Source of the DNA: Dactylorhiza incarnata
Taxonomy: Eukaryota > Streptophyta > Magnoliopsida > Asparagales > Orchidaceae
Direction: 5' to 3'
Assembly (NCBI GenBank): GCA_033032865.1
Contig: JAWHQI010000202.1
Span: forward strand, 1,488,001 to 1,552,000
DNA: 64,000 nt
Under the pieces are notes generated by a model. The model worked only from the letters and a program-made list of their open reading frames with translations. It was not told the DNA's origin and made no database searches. Made by a program: the position numbers and the translations under genes. This document shows, piece after piece, positions 19,791-31,250 of this stretch. Numbering within the stretch: position 1 is the first letter of the stretch; the number at the start of each line of letters is the position of its first letter.

Positions 19791-22700
19791 TTAGTTCACT
19801 TAGATCACACCTAGATGGGGTGAATGGTGTGATAGGTGCTTTTTAAAACCATTTCAAAATTTTCAGTAAAATGATAAGAACTTCAATCACTGAAAGCACA
19901 CAAAGATTTATAGAGATTACCCAAGAATGCCTTGGGTATTCCTCTCTTCACACCACCTATTTAGCAATGTGCTAGAATAAGTAAACTCCTCTAAAACTGA
20001 GTCTTATTCTCTTCACGACTTACACTCAGGCCACCATGTCCCATACAACTCAATCTCTTCAATAATAGATCTACACTCAGAATATTTTCAATACCCTACA
20101 CTCAGATTCACAATGAACCCTACGACAATCTCAGATTCTTGACAAAATCCTACCACTCATGCTGAAATAGCCCTACAACCCAGGCTTACACAAAAAGCCC
20201 TACCACTCAGATCTATAAAAGATCCTACAACAATAAGTTTATAAATTTATTGTTTGCATTACAAAATAGACTCAAAAAGATAATTAAGGAGATGAATAAC
20301 TTGAGTCTTTTTTTTGAAGCACAACAGAATGGCTTCTTCTTCTTGAACAGATCTTCAAATAATCTTCTGGAGAAATGAGATCTAGATCAAGTAACTTATC
20401 ATGCAGAGAAATAATTTTCTTAATCAGAAAATCTTCATGCAAACTGAAATTGCTGAGTAGAGGTTGAGCAAATTGCTGAATCCAATCCTTGATTGTACAG
20501 GCTCTGAAGATCTTGCAAGATAAACAGGAGAACTTGTAATAGCAGCACCTTAGGGTTCTTCCTTGAAAAGTCTTGGTGCTCACTGCAATGTAATTATTCT
20601 CTTTAGAAGGAGGCATATGAGTCGAAAAGATGTCTGAAGTTAGAATCATAATTTTTTTCTTAATTGTGAGCCCTTTGAGTCTTTATATAGACCCATCAGC
20701 TGATGGCCATAAATCAAGAAAGATTTATTAATTAGGACCTTCTAGAAGAACTTCTCTGATTGGTGCATTCATTATTATAATTCTGTCTTTATTCCCATGC
20801 CTTGCATATACAAGATTCTTCTAGATAATATAGTCTTCTAGACAATATAGGCATTCCAGTAGATACTGCTTCTAGCCGACATACATCTTTATTGTAGAGA
20901 ACTTCTAACCGATACTGCACTGGTCTCGACGATATAGTAGCCTTGTCGTCTAGATCATCTAGCTGATATTTGGCTTAACAAGTTTTCTGTCGTCGAGAAC
21001 TTCTACCCGATACAGCAATGGCCTCGACGATATAGAAGCTTTGTCGTCTAGATCATCTAAACGATATTTGCCTTAGCCAATTTTAGGCTTAATCCAACCT
21101 ATTGGCTATCTTTGCAGCATCATACCCTGATCTTATTCAAGTGATTTTTCCCTGATAGTGGCAAGTCTAATATAGTGTGTTGGAATAACCCTATTACTAA
21201 TTTGGGCTAGGATCACTATCTGTGGTTAGGACTCAAGTTGACCCCAATGTATAGTCTTAGGGTCAATGTTTAAGCTTGTCTGAGTTAGCTAGAACTTAGG
21301 AAAATTCTAAGTTTTCTGTGTTCGACGAACTCCTTCCTGAGCTCGACGAACGTCGTTTATCAATTCGACGAACTTGATCCTCAGCTCGACGAAATCAGTC
21401 TTTCAAGCAGTTCTGCAGATTCTATCTTTTAGTTTGACGAACTCCTGATTGAGATCGACGATCTCAGTGTTCTGTTCGACGAATAAGTAACTTAGTGTTC
21501 AGTTCGACGAACTCAGTTCTCTGCTCGACGAACCCAGCTTTCTGTTCGACAAAATTCCTTTTGAGATTGACAAATTCTGAAGAATCAGTTATCTCTTTTC
21601 TCTGAACTCAGATCGACTATCCAGCAACGGATCTATTCATATATTTGAATTTATTCATTATCAGATAAGTCAAGATTTCTGCTTCCCTTTTATATATTTA
21701 TTCTATTCTCTTCTTTCGAGAATCTAGTCGTTGACATATTTTGGAAAAGGAAACTTTCATAGAAAAGGAATTAAAGTATTTTGTAGAGCTTCTATTGCAG
21801 TCCCAAGAAAGATTTAATTCAGTTTATTCTATTCCTTATCAGAAGATTTGAATTTCAAAATCAGAATATATACCTAAGGAAAAAGGATGAATCAGTAAGA
21901 AAAAGTAGAAGAGAGATTTACAGAAAGATAAGAGATAAGATATATACAAGAGTATATACAGATACAACAGATATAGAAGAGACTTGTGAAATACTCAGAT
22001 AGACTAGAGGCATACAAAAATCTTCATCTACATCAGCATCTTCATTCTTTGAGAATAACCAAAAATCTTCTCTCAGAAGCATCTATTGATTCTTAGTCTT
22101 CTACAACCAAGAGAAAGCTTCACCATCTCTCAACAATTTCTATCAGACATGGGGAGCTTTACAACAACAGCAATCCACTAGTCTTCTCTCAGATCGTATT
22201 GAGAGAGAAGAACTTCATAAACTCTTTTTGTTTATTCTTTTTACCCCCATCTTGTACAGGGTTTTAACTCCCTTTACAAGTTAACCTTTGGTGGCAGGGC
22301 ACCTGACCAAAAATGTGTGGTTTGATTTGAGCACCTGATCAAAAGCTTAGTGGTGATAGGGCACCTGATCAAAAACCTAAGTGGATTCCTACCAAAGGTG
22401 GTAGAAGAGTAGATGTACCCAGGTTGATTGAGGAACTACTATAGATCCTTGTGTCTTTGCTGTGTTTGTATTTTTCTTTCTGTACTGTGCTGTGTTTATT
22501 GTTTTGCTTTTATACTCACTCAACTACACATACATATATCATTATTTTAATTTCGCTATAAAATAAGTTAAAACTTTTAATGCTCTATTCACCCCCTCTA
22601 GAGTAAATCTAAGATCTAATACCTCACTTTCATAGTGTTAGATCATAAGTCAACAAATGTTTTGCACTATGAGGGATTGCATAGACAAAACACTGTTTGA

Positions 22701-22844
22701 TAGACTATAAGCCTAACCCAACATTAGCCATGCACGTTTGTTGTACCTGTCAATTCAAAACTAAAATAGAATATCAAATACATGACATGTTCATTGTTAT
22801 TATGAGACCTTCAAATTAGGAATCTTGTGTCAACATTCCCAACA
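19790..22844 (-). repeat. 3' LTR of a Sirevirus-type Ty1/copia element, interrupted by a solo LTR
   Basis: On the minus strand it starts TGTTGGGAATG (22844), just after a purine tract (TAGGGGAGAAT), and ends near 19790 with the CACACCTAGATGGGG motif shared by the other Sirevirus LTRs here. A TATA box lies at about 20677-20690 (minus CTATATAAAG). After subtracting the nested solo LTR the length is about 1.6 kb. U3 has two copies of a block rich in CTCGACGATATAG and GTCGTCTAGATCATCTA. The left boundary is approximate. Confidence 0.65.
21178..22631 (+). repeat. Nested solo LTR, plus strand, TAGTG target duplication
   Basis: It begins TGTTGGAATAACC and ends CCTCACTTTCA, 1454 bp. It is flanked by TAGTG at 21173-21177 and 22632-22636. 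U3 holds repeated GTTCGACGAACTC-type words (21310-21560), followed by a TATA-like CTTTTATATATTT near 21690. The 3' part has the CACCCCCTCTAGAGTA motif typical of Sirevirus U5 ends. No internal region remains, so it arose by LTR-LTR recombination. Confidence 0.85.
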
Positions 22845-23035
22845 ATTCTCCCCTATTTAAAGAAGTCAGAACCTCATACAATAATAGGCACATATTATAA
22901 TGAACAAAATTTACATAAGACATAAAATAAACATTTCATTTTATATTAGATCAGAACATTGTTTACATTAGAGAATTCAATAAAAACATCATAAACCCAA
23001 AAGTGTCAATCTTTTTCTAAATCATGACTTGATTT

Positions 23036-24524
23036 CTAATCACTATCCCCAACAACTTTTCTCCTTTGCCTATCAGCATAACCTAGTGGTTTAGGGATAT
23101 GTCTGGGAGGAGGAGGTGGTCCATTAAGATTGTTCTTTATGTGAATCCTTCTCTTTCTCTCTTGCTCTTCATATTTGTTCCATTCCATAGTGCTATAATA
23201 TCTTGAAATATTTATACCTTGACTACCAAACTGATTCCATATATACAATATGATGTCCTTAGATTTTGGGCTCCATTCTTCATAAGTTAGCAGTTGTTTT
23301 ATTTCCTCCTTTCTCCTCTTCCTGGACAACTTCTCTTCTTCAGGTGTCATGTCCTTTCTCTTGTGAGATGACTCAGCATGTTGAATAGGCTCATCAAAAT
23401 TCAGCAAAGGAAGATTCAAGACAAACCTTGTAGAATTTGAGATCCATACAGCTTGATCAGCACCTTGTTGTATGATGGCTTCCTCCCCCTTTCTGACTTC
23501 TTTAAATACAAGCTGGCAGATGTTATCCTGATAATCATAGATTTTATCTCTTAACATATTCACACCTCTAGTGATATGATATTTTGTTTCTAAGAGATGT
23601 TCATCAAGTAGTTGGCGGCAAAAATCAACTCTTTCAAGGATGTTTATCCTAAGCTCTGACATGTTATTCTTTGTAGAAGTGAATGCATTCTGAAGATGTT
23701 CATATGTAACAACTTGATTTCTTATAATATCTTCAAGCCCTTTATGTGTAATTTTTAGTTGTGTTGTATGATCCACAGCAGGAGCAGCCTTCATGAAAAA
23801 GTTCAAAGTCTGGGCATTTAAATGATTCATCTCAGTTTTTTACTTCTGCTATCTCCTTAGATAATTCCTTACTCAAAATTTTGACAGCCTTGTCCACATA
23901 GCATTCAAATTGTTTAGATTGGTTATCCAACACGGCCTTCATTTTAGCCAGTAATGAACCATGAACATTTTCATTAGTTGCAGGAATAACATTGCTAGGT
24001 TCTCCAGCCTTTCTTGAAATGAATGGATCTATTTCAGATTCATAATCTTCATACATGAAGTCATGAGTGTCAGACTTAGTAGATTTCTTCTCAGCTTCTG
24101 GCTCTGTCACAACTGAGTTTCCTTTAAACAAAACAACCTCTTTTCCAGTAATTTCTATTTCTTCTGTCTCTTCAGGTTGTTCATTTAACTCTGTAGGAAC
24201 TTTAGGAATGCTTTTAGTAATTTCCTCTATAAGTTGGTCTACAATTACCATATCAATTATATTCTGGTCAGAGTTCTCATGTTGAGACTCCCCCTCAATC
24301 ATTTCAGTATCATCAATCACTTGAGTATTTTGAGCAGAGTTCTGAGTGCAGGACTCACCGTCAATTATTTCAGTTTGTTGGGCAGAGTCATCATTGACTG
24401 CCTCCCCCTTAACCACTTCAGTGATTTGTACTGAGAGCTCTATCATAGTTTCCCTCTCAGCTTCAGCTACCTTCTTCATTACATCATCTACCCTGGGCAT
24501 CTCCATGAGTGCTGATGTTTGCAC
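23036..24524 (-). pseudogene. Sirevirus 3' ORF (env-like position), frameshifted
   Basis: Two overlapping frames read leftwards. 24524-23832 (about 230 residues) is acidic, with repeated segments such as QQTEIIDGESCTQNSAQNTQVIDD. 23830-23036 (about 264 residues) is a Lys/Arg/Glu-rich helical protein ending in PPPPPRHIPKP. They are offset by one base at an A-run (gtaaaaaactg), so a single indel probably splits one original protein. The position just upstream of the purine tract and 3' LTR is where Sireviruses carry their extra, sometimes env-like ORF. I see no clear signal peptide or membrane segment and do not claim an envelope function. Confidence 0.5.
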
Positions 24525-25320
24525 ATCTTCCTAAAGAGCAAGATGCTCTAATTGCTCCCCCCCCCCCCCCCCCCCTCAATATGACTAGGAGGGATGTTGG
24601 AGCTTGCTACCACATTCTTTTTCTCCTTTTCAGATGTTCCTCCATGACTCTTGATAGGCTTTTAGAAAGGATTTTTCCACCTTTCAATTTACTTGTAGTT
24701 AATTTTCTTCAGATAATGCAGTTGAGTGCCTTGTGATTCATCAATCCTATCACCTAGAGTCTTTATCAGATATAAAGAAATTATCCTTCCATAATTTGGT
24801 GTGTCTAAATATACCTTGATTTTCTCAAACATAAACTGACTCCAACAGTCTTCTTTGTTAATATGATGACAGACATTAACTTGAACATTTCTTTTGAAAT
24901 TCTATCATGTGAGCTTGCTTTACACAAAATAGACTTTCCTATAATATCAGACAACAATTTTTCCGCATGATTCATCTTCTTTCTGCACAGTGATTCATAT
25001 ATCTTATCTGAATAGCCACATCATCTATTCATGATCTTATCTGAATAGCCACAATTTTTTATTTTTAGTTTACAGTCTGAACTTTAAATTTTATCCCATT
25101 AAACATGTCAAAATTATAAAACTTAGTAAAATGATATATTATAAATTTTAAAGTTATTTTAGGCCAATAAAATAACTTAAACTTCTTCTCTCGCTATGAT
25201 TTAAGGTTATGCTAATTAAAAAAGAACTTAATTAAATTTTATAAATTTTGGTGGTTTAATGAAATATAAAATAAAATTTTGAAGTAATAAAACTTGAATT
25301 TTATTTTATTATATATATGA
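24525..25320 (-). pseudogene. Degenerate upstream part of the same Sirevirus ORF, then AT-rich DNA
   Basis: It has a 19-bp C run (24557-24575), then stop-ridden coding-like DNA to about 25020 on the minus strand. A short direct repeat (atcttatctgaatagccaca) occurs twice near 25010-25055. Reverse transcriptase and integrase of this element are missing. The stretch 25060-25320 is AT-rich with nothing I recognise, except a 40-bp word (aaattttataaatttt, ggtggtttaatgaaatata) that returns at 28625-28665. Confidence 0.4.
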
Positions 25321-25695
25321 GTGAAAGTGCATGGGCCCCTATACAACTGCGACATTACACAAGCCATTACAGTACCTCCACCAGTGCACACCATTACACC
25401 ACCGTGCGAGTGGAGGTACTTTAGTGACATGTCAGAAAAATAAGAGCGCAAGTAAGTTTTATTTTAAATCAATAACCAACATTGTTTTTTCCTTGAAAAT
25501 GTTTGATTTTGAATTAAAATGAATGGTCAGGATGAAACAGATGGTGCACACCATTATACCACAACATAATACAAACATGGAACAAAGCTCTTTGTATACT
25601 TCAACTTAAATATCAGAGACAAACAATGGAAGGATACATGAACTTATATTTATTTAGAAAAAAAAATCATATGCATTGTTTATTGACTCTCATCT
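25321..25695. other. Downstream flank of the MTP gene
   Basis: It carries one AGTGCATGGGCCCC...CTGCGACATTAC end of the GC-rich inverted-repeat family, then AT-rich DNA. On the minus strand AATAAA occurs just after the MTP stop (about 25679-25684) and is a candidate poly(A) signal. Confidence 0.4.
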
Positions 25696-26958
25696 TTATT
25701 TTGGAGTCTTCTCCCTCTCAATCTGTATAGTGACATGGTTGATGTTAAACTCTTTTCTGATATACTCAATCACATGATCGAGAATAACATCAAAATCAGC
25801 ATCTGGTATAATTGTAACATGGCAAGCCAACAAAACTTTGCCTACGGTTATGGACCATAAATGTAGCTCGTGAACCGCGACTACTCCCTCCACCTCACAG
25901 ACTCCCTTCTCCAGTTTTGCAACATCGATATCTCTCGGCGAACTCTCCATCAACACTGACAGTATATTTTTTATCATGTTTATCGTCGTGGTCATAACGA
26001 TCACTGAAAAAATTAGAGTACAGAGGAGATCCACCACCTTCCATTCAGGTTTATACCATATGATTGCGCCCCCAATCAACACCCCAATACTCTGAAGTGA
26101 GTCCCCCAATGCATGAATGTACGCGCTGTGAACATTAATGTTCCGTTTATTTTTCTTTAATTGTGGGATACAGGTTTGAGTGTTGTTGTTGCGTCGTAGC
26201 TGTCTCTGATCATCATTTGCAGATATAGTGCTCATGTCAATTTCAATGCTAAAGCTCTCGTTATGATGATGGTGATGACCACTGTCATGGTCATGGTCAT
26301 GTTCATGGTCATGGTCATGTTCATGGTCATGGTCATGTTCATGGCAATGGTCATGTTCATGGCTATGACCATGATCATGGCCATGATCGCCATGCACATG
26401 ACCTCCTCCATGGTTGTGGCCATGATGGTGACCAAGTAACACAAGCATGATGATGTTGACAAGCAATCCAATTGCCGCGATTACAAACATCAACTTTCCA
26501 TGCACTTGAGTTGTTCCATGTATCATTCTCATTACGGCTTCATACAATATAATGCCAGTTATGAGCCATATAAGCTGGATGGAACCCAAAGCTCCGAGGA
26601 TTTCGATTCTATAAAACCCATAAGAATGGCGTGGCGTTGCTTCCCATGATGAGGCCCATATGGAGAAGAGGGAGATAAAGAAGGATGCCAAGTCGGAAAG
26701 AAGATGAGCGGCATCGGTGAGGATGGAAAGGCTATTGGCCTTTATTCCTCCAACAACTTCTACACACATGAATATCATGCATATGAGAACCACCAATAAT
26801 AGCTTTCTCATGGAAGCCGACCTCTCCTTAGCATCTTTGTTTGAATCACTACCGTAGGTAGATAAACTACAACCATGTCTTCCGCAAATCTTCACGTTAG
26901 CATAAAGTGGTGTAACTGTTTCGGCTACCTGAGATTTTTGCAAGATTTGTGCTTCCAT
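25696..26958 (-). CDS. MTP1: MTP1/ZAT-type zinc transporter (cation diffusion facilitator)
   Basis: The gene encodes 420 residues with no intron in the coding part. The first ATG of the frame is at 26958. It is a Zn2+/H+ antiporter of the CDF family, expected in the vacuolar membrane, where it loads zinc into the vacuole. Six membrane segments are visible. Zinc-site residues are in TM2 (TDAAHLLSD, His85 and Asp89) and TM5 (HALGDSLQS, His282 and Asp286). Between TM4 and TM5 is a long cytosolic His-rich loop (about 177-232, HDH/HEH repeats), the family's zinc sensor. The C-terminal domain has [21 protein letters not shown] and ends near [13 protein letters not shown] [12 protein letters not shown]. 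The N-terminus has the Cys pair KICGRHGC, usual in MTP1. It looks intact and is the only intact host gene here. Which MTP1-clade paralogue it is cannot be told. Confidence 0.93.
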   Translation of the reverse strand: MEAQILQKSQVAETVTPLYANVKICGRHGCSLSTYGSDSNKDAKERSASMRKLLLVVLICMIFMCVEVVGGIKANSLSILTDAAHLLSDLASFFISLFSIWASSWEATPRHSYGFYRIEILGALGSIQLIWLITGIILYEAVMRMIHGTTQVHGKLMFVIAAIGLLVNIIMLVLLGHHHGHNHGGGHVHGDHGHDHGHSHEHDHCHEHDHDHEHDHDHEHDHDHDSGHHHHHNESFSIEIDMSTISANDDQRQLRRNNNTQTCIPQLKKNKRNINVHSAYIHALGDSLQSIGVLIGGAIIWYKPEWKVVDLLCTLIFSVIVMTTTINMIKNILSVLMESSPRDIDVAKLEKGVCEVEGVVAVHELHLWSITVGKVLLACHVTIIPDADFDVILDHVIEYIRKEFNINHVTIQIEREKTPK

Positions 26959-27260
26959 CTGTAGAGTAAGACTGATGAAAAGAGCCAATGATTTAATTTT
27001 AAGATGAAATTTCTCGAGAAGTTTGGTGAATTATATTGTAAGTTTCTTAATTTTAAAGTATTACAATGATGCATCTGTGTCTAATAAGTAAAATTGCATA
27101 ATTAACACTGATGTGACTCCTTTAGATCATTCTACTTCATAACACATAAGAAAGAACACTTGTTGTAAACATTTCAAAACCAAGAAAGAGAAAAAAATGG
27201 AGATTTGATCGTCTCAACTACCTTGGAGAGAAGTATTCTTGCTCGAATATGAAGCAGAAG
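26959..27260 (-). other. 5' leader of MTP with an intron ending at the start codon
   Basis: On the minus strand a donor AAG|GTAGTT lies at 27222/27221 and an acceptor CTCTACAG sits directly before the ATG, so about 263 bp would be spliced from the leader. MTP1 genes of other plants also have an intron in the 5' untranslated region and an intronless coding region. Confidence 0.6.
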
Positions 27261-27274
27261 AGCATAGGAAGAAC

Positions 27275-27282
27275 TTATATAG
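27275..27282 (-). promoter_or_regulatory. TATA box of the MTP gene
   Basis: CTATATAAG on the minus strand, about 55 bp upstream of the proposed first donor and about 320 bp before the ATG. No other TATA-like element sits at a better distance. Confidence 0.5.
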
Positions 27283-27879
27283 CACGAAAGGGGAAAGATT
27301 TTCTTTTCAAGAATTAATGGTTAGAGAGTGAAAAGTTTGGGGCACCCTAATTGTCATAAGCTGTGTACATGTTGGGTAAAATAAAATATTAAAGAATTTT
27401 TGTAATGGTAAGTATAAAGATTTGCCCATTTAATAACGATTTAGACTTTTCTTTTATGAGATTGCTACACGCATATTAGAATTGGCTATATGCAAACCAA
27501 ATTTATCTCATTTTATTTGACGAAGGGGTTTTAACATATCTAATAGAAACTCTACATGCAGACAAAATAGGACTCACACCTCACTCCTTCGTCTGATGTC
27601 GCCTATTCTATGAAATGGTTCTAGGGTTTCGATCCTGTGCGTGTTCCGGCCCTCATGCCTCCAGTGGCTCCCTCTATGCCGACATCTTCCTACCCTCCGA
27701 CCACTCACCGATATGCACAAAATCAACCTCCCTGTCGGTGACATGGAGTGTGGCTGTTCCGTGCGATGCATGTTTACCTCTAAGAAGCATCCATCCAGTG
27801 AAGAACTTACAACATGGTAGAATCTACTTGGTTTTGATTGAAAACACGTGTTGCAAGTGGCCGAAGATGCCCATAACAA
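27283..27879. other. MTP upstream region
   Basis: An AT-rich promoter-proximal stretch to about 27560 is followed by 300 bp of balanced composition. Short frames in this latter part are broken on both strands; I see no supportable gene, though a decayed gene fragment is possible. Confidence 0.4.
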
Positions 27880-28620
27880 ACTCGTGTTGGCGGTGGCGAC
27901 GGCGGCGAAAACAGTGTGAGAGGAGTGCGCACATGACGGGAGCGAGGGGCCGGACGCGTGATGCGGGTCCGTGCACTAAGGGGCGCGCTGCCCGCGCACG
28001 CACAAGGCCGCGTGCTACGGGAGCGTGAGCTGCCCTCGCACGAGCAATGGAGTGCGGGAGGGCGTGCTGCGGCACGCGCTCCCGCGTCCCGAAAAGGGCG
28101 CGCGTGCCCATCGGTTCCTGCTGCTGGCTGATCGAGGCGGGCGAACATGAACTCCGATTTGACATATTTTAGTTTAAAAAATAATAATAATAATCACAGG
28201 TAGAGCAAAAGACCATTTCTTTTTTTTAGGTGCTCGATGAAAGGAAAGAGGCGTATCTTGTATAGAGAAAGGTATATAGAGCAAGCCAAAATCTGTTTTA
28301 TATTTATTATTGTTTTCAATTTCTTTTGACTTTTTATATTTTAAAACCATTGTAGTCAAATCAAGCTTTATCTACGAGTGCTGGGGGCACGGTTTCTCCT
28401 CCATAGGACCATATGTAATATCCAGTAGACGCACAATTCCACGGCAATGCCAATTTCAGCCGGCGCACAATCTCCTTCCATTTGAAAACGGTTTTTATAT
28501 TTTATTTTATAATGATAATAATAATAATAACAATGTTAGAGAAGACAGGTGCAAGGTATTTTGGCTCAAATAAACTAAATTTTATTGATTAAATTAAAGT
28601 CAACCAAAATACAAACTTAA
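27880..28620. repeat. Duplicated segment, copy 1 (empty of the hAT element)
   Basis: It aligns with 55414-55864 plus 59010-59235. Shared landmarks are AAGGCCG, CTGCGGCAC, CTCCCRCRTCCCG, TTCCTGCTG, ATAATAATAATCACAGGTAG, GACCATTTCTT, GAGCAAGCCAAAAT, GGGGGCACG, TTTCTCCTCCATA, GGCAATGCCAATTTCAGCC and AAGGTATTTTGGCTCAAAT. The GC-rich first 250 bp yields spurious reading frames on both strands. Confidence 0.8.
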
Positions 28621-29205
28621 TTAAATTTTATAAATTTAGGTGGTTTAATGAAATATAACCTAGATACAGGTATTCCGGCTCTATGTGAGTGCAATGGCGT
28701 GGGCGCCGACATTTAGCGAGGGCGGCGACATTTCTCCTGGGCACTGACTCTCTCTCTCTCTCGTCGGGGGCGGTGACATTTGTCATGCTCGCTGACTCTT
28801 AGCGAGCTTCGCCCGCGTTCGAGCGGGGTGCGCCCGCATATGAGCGGGTTGCGCCGCCTATGAGCGGGTTGCGCTCGCATATGAGCACTGACTTTTATTC
28901 AAAACATATACATGTACTTGAAATGACCGTAAGAAAATATGAATTAATATTTCTATTTTTATTTTGTAAGAAAATTTACATTTTTACCTAAGAAATCAAT
29001 TTATCTCTGCGTCTCCCTCTCTCTCCCTATCTCTATATAGGAGGGCTATAAAGATTCCATCTCCCTCTCTCCTTATCCATCTTCCCTCTTTCTCTATTGT
29101 AAGGATGAGATCAAAAGTTTGTCTCATTTTGAATGACACACACAAATATATATATAAGTGAGGCACGGGGCTCCGCCCCTATGATCAATCGCGACAGTAC
29201 TTCGT
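28621..29205. mobile_element. Single arm of the fold-back family plus a GC-rich end motif
   Basis: 28785-29145 matches one arm of the 14.3-15.7 kb fold-back (gactcttagcg, gagcgggttgcgc, ACATATACATGTACTTGAAATGACCGTAAG, TTTGTCTCATTTTGAATG). It ends in TATATATA followed by AAGTGAGGCACGGGGCTCC...CGCGACAGTAC, an end motif shared with 13128 and 25321. Confidence 0.5.
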
Positions 29206-29249
29206 TCACGATATTGCCCCGACGCAACAGCGATCCCGCCGCTCGTAAA

Positions 29250-30700
29250 TTTATATCTATTATATCTGTTGCGGGTCACTCGATGTTCTTATAGATCGGT
29301 CGAATTGAACCGTCTCATCTCGACAGTGAGCCGAACGAGCAATCAGTTAAAGTAAAGTTAGACAGCTGACAAGAAGACTTTTAACATGAAAAACCCAGAA
29401 AGGGTGAAACCAGGGGGCCGGATCGGTGCCGACCAAATTGCACTATATATTTTGGTATTACAAACAGCAGAACAAGCGAGGGTGACATGCATCGCTCGTT
29501 ACAAGGGGTACATAGAAGAATGAGAAAGAGAAAAATCTCTAAGTAGGAAGAAGATCTTCAAGAGCCAGAAGGAGATCTTCAAGTCGTCTTCGAAGGGGAA
29601 AGAGATCTTCGAAGGCCGAAGGAAAACTTCGAACGTCGAAGTAGGAACTCTGAAAGATCTTCGAAGGAGCTCTCTAAGGTGCTGAAGGCAAGGTCCCTTG
29701 AAATAAAGACTATAGACTCCTTTTATAGTTTTTGACGGGGGCAGTTCGGTAATTGCAACATTGTAACCGCTATAACTACAGGACGGACGAATCACGTTTC
29801 TCGATCTATAGCACACAGATCGCCATTTTTTGAACATATGATGACTTTGCCCCCAGGAAGTTCGGGCAGGTCGGACAGTGATGGTAATGATTTGCGAACT
29901 GCGAACTGTCCCGCGAACTGCGATCTATCCCGCGAACTGCGATCTATCCCGTGAACTGTGAACTGTCCCGCGAACTATCCTGCGAAATGTGACCTGTCCT
30001 GCGAACTGCGAAATGACCCACGAACACTCTTGCAATCTTTGTGAATGCAAGAGGTAAAGAGGGAAAATTGTAGTGTGTTTAGATGGAATTCCACGTGATT
30101 GTGTGAGTGCAGAAATGTTGGCGGGATGTCCGGGACGGAGCGTCGTGAGGGTGCACGTTGCCGCATGGCAGGGGAGGCGCTCAGATAGGGCGTGCGACTA
30201 AGGGTGGCGTGGCCTAGGGGCGCATACATGAGTGTGTGCAATGTGGTGTGCGCGGGCTACCGTGCGCGGTTGTGCGATATACCACGCGCGCGAGAAAGTG
30301 TGGATTCAACGTTGTGGGTCTTGGTGCGGGAGACCTCTTCGAGGACGACTGTTCTGATGTTGATGTTGTGGATTGAGTTGCTCTCCCCATATGTAGTCTT
30401 CTTGTATTTTGCGATGTTTTGATTTTCTCCAGTCTGTAGTCTCCTTTGACGGAGCGTGGGATTACGCTTTGATGTATGTGTAGCAAAATTTTGTCTTTGT
30501 TGTTTGCATTAGTGGATTCCACTTTCTCTGTGTATCATTGTGTATGAGGACTCATTGTTGTTTGTTCAGCTGGGTATGCTAGTTCGGTTTGGGCGGAGGG
30601 TAGCTCCTGATGGTGAAGAAAGAGTAGGCTCGTGCTGGTGGAGAGTCCTTTCCCTAACGCACCGTGAGCGCGGTCTCGTTTTACCTGAAATGTCAATATA
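29250..30700 (-). repeat. Probable LTR region of a decayed gypsy element
   Basis: It is noncoding and LTR-like: a minus-strand TATA (CTATAAAAGG at about 29719-29728) with a short repeat-rich leader to the left (gatcttcgaagg words, 29560-29670). The right part is CpG-containing DNA without frames. It lies downstream of a gypsy protease fragment on the same strand, so it may be that element's 3' LTR. Boundaries are not resolved. Confidence 0.3.
29885..30020. repeat. Minisatellite of about 18-20 bp
   Basis: About seven degenerate units of the type TCCCGCGAACTGCGATCTA. Confidence 0.8.
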
Positions 30701-30709
30701 ATGGGTGAA

Positions 30710-31250
30710 GGCTTGTTGTGCTGTTGAAGAGCTTTCTCGTTCGAACAAATAGCGCGGCCTTACCCACGGAGCGAACTTGCTATGATGTGAAGAGCGAGTG
30801 CATTCAAACTGATAACAGAAGTATGGGTGTCGAACCCCATATGGCTGTGAAGAGCGAATGCGTTCGAACCGATGGTGACCGCGAGAGGGGCTTGCCCATG
30901 CAGTTTTATGACCTACTATGTCGGTGAAGAGTGGATGTGTTCGAACTGATAATGCTCGGTCAGGGGGATGAACCCCATATTGCGGTGAAGAGCGAATTTG
31001 TTCGAACTGATAGCGTCCTCGAGGGGGGCTTGACCGTGCAGTTTTATGACCTACTATGACGGTGAAGAGCTGGTGCGTTCAAACCGATAGTGGGTGGTGA
31101 GGGGGACGGACCCTGAATTGCGGTGAAGGGTGAATGCGTTCGAACCGATGGCGAACGTGAGGGGGGGGGGGGGGGGGGGGGGGGCTTGCCCGGGCGGTGT
31201 TGTGACCTATTATGACGGTGAAGAGCGAATGCGTTTGAACCGATAGTGAG
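30710..31250. repeat. Higher-order tandem repeat (two alternating subunits)
   Basis: Subunits beginning GGTGAAGAGCGAATGCGTTCG alternate between a type of about 75 bp, which continues to GCAGTTTTATGACCTACTATG, and a type of about 61 bp, which continues to GAACCCCATATTGC. The pair gives a period of roughly 136 bp, about three to four times. A 24-bp G run (31161-31184) sits in one unit. Confidence 0.8.

Noticed and set aside
23036..24524. Envelope protein
   Set aside because: The position fits an env-like ORF, but I see no signal peptide, transmembrane segment or cleavage site; called only as an extra ORF.
26232..26471. Met-rich frame inside the MTP gene
   Set aside because: Out-of-frame shadow of the His-rich loop repeat (CATGG read in another frame).
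27574..28165. Possible protein-coding genes in the GC-rich stretch upstream of MTP
   Set aside because: Frames are short, overlap on both strands, and the paralogous copy at 55.4 kb does not preserve them.
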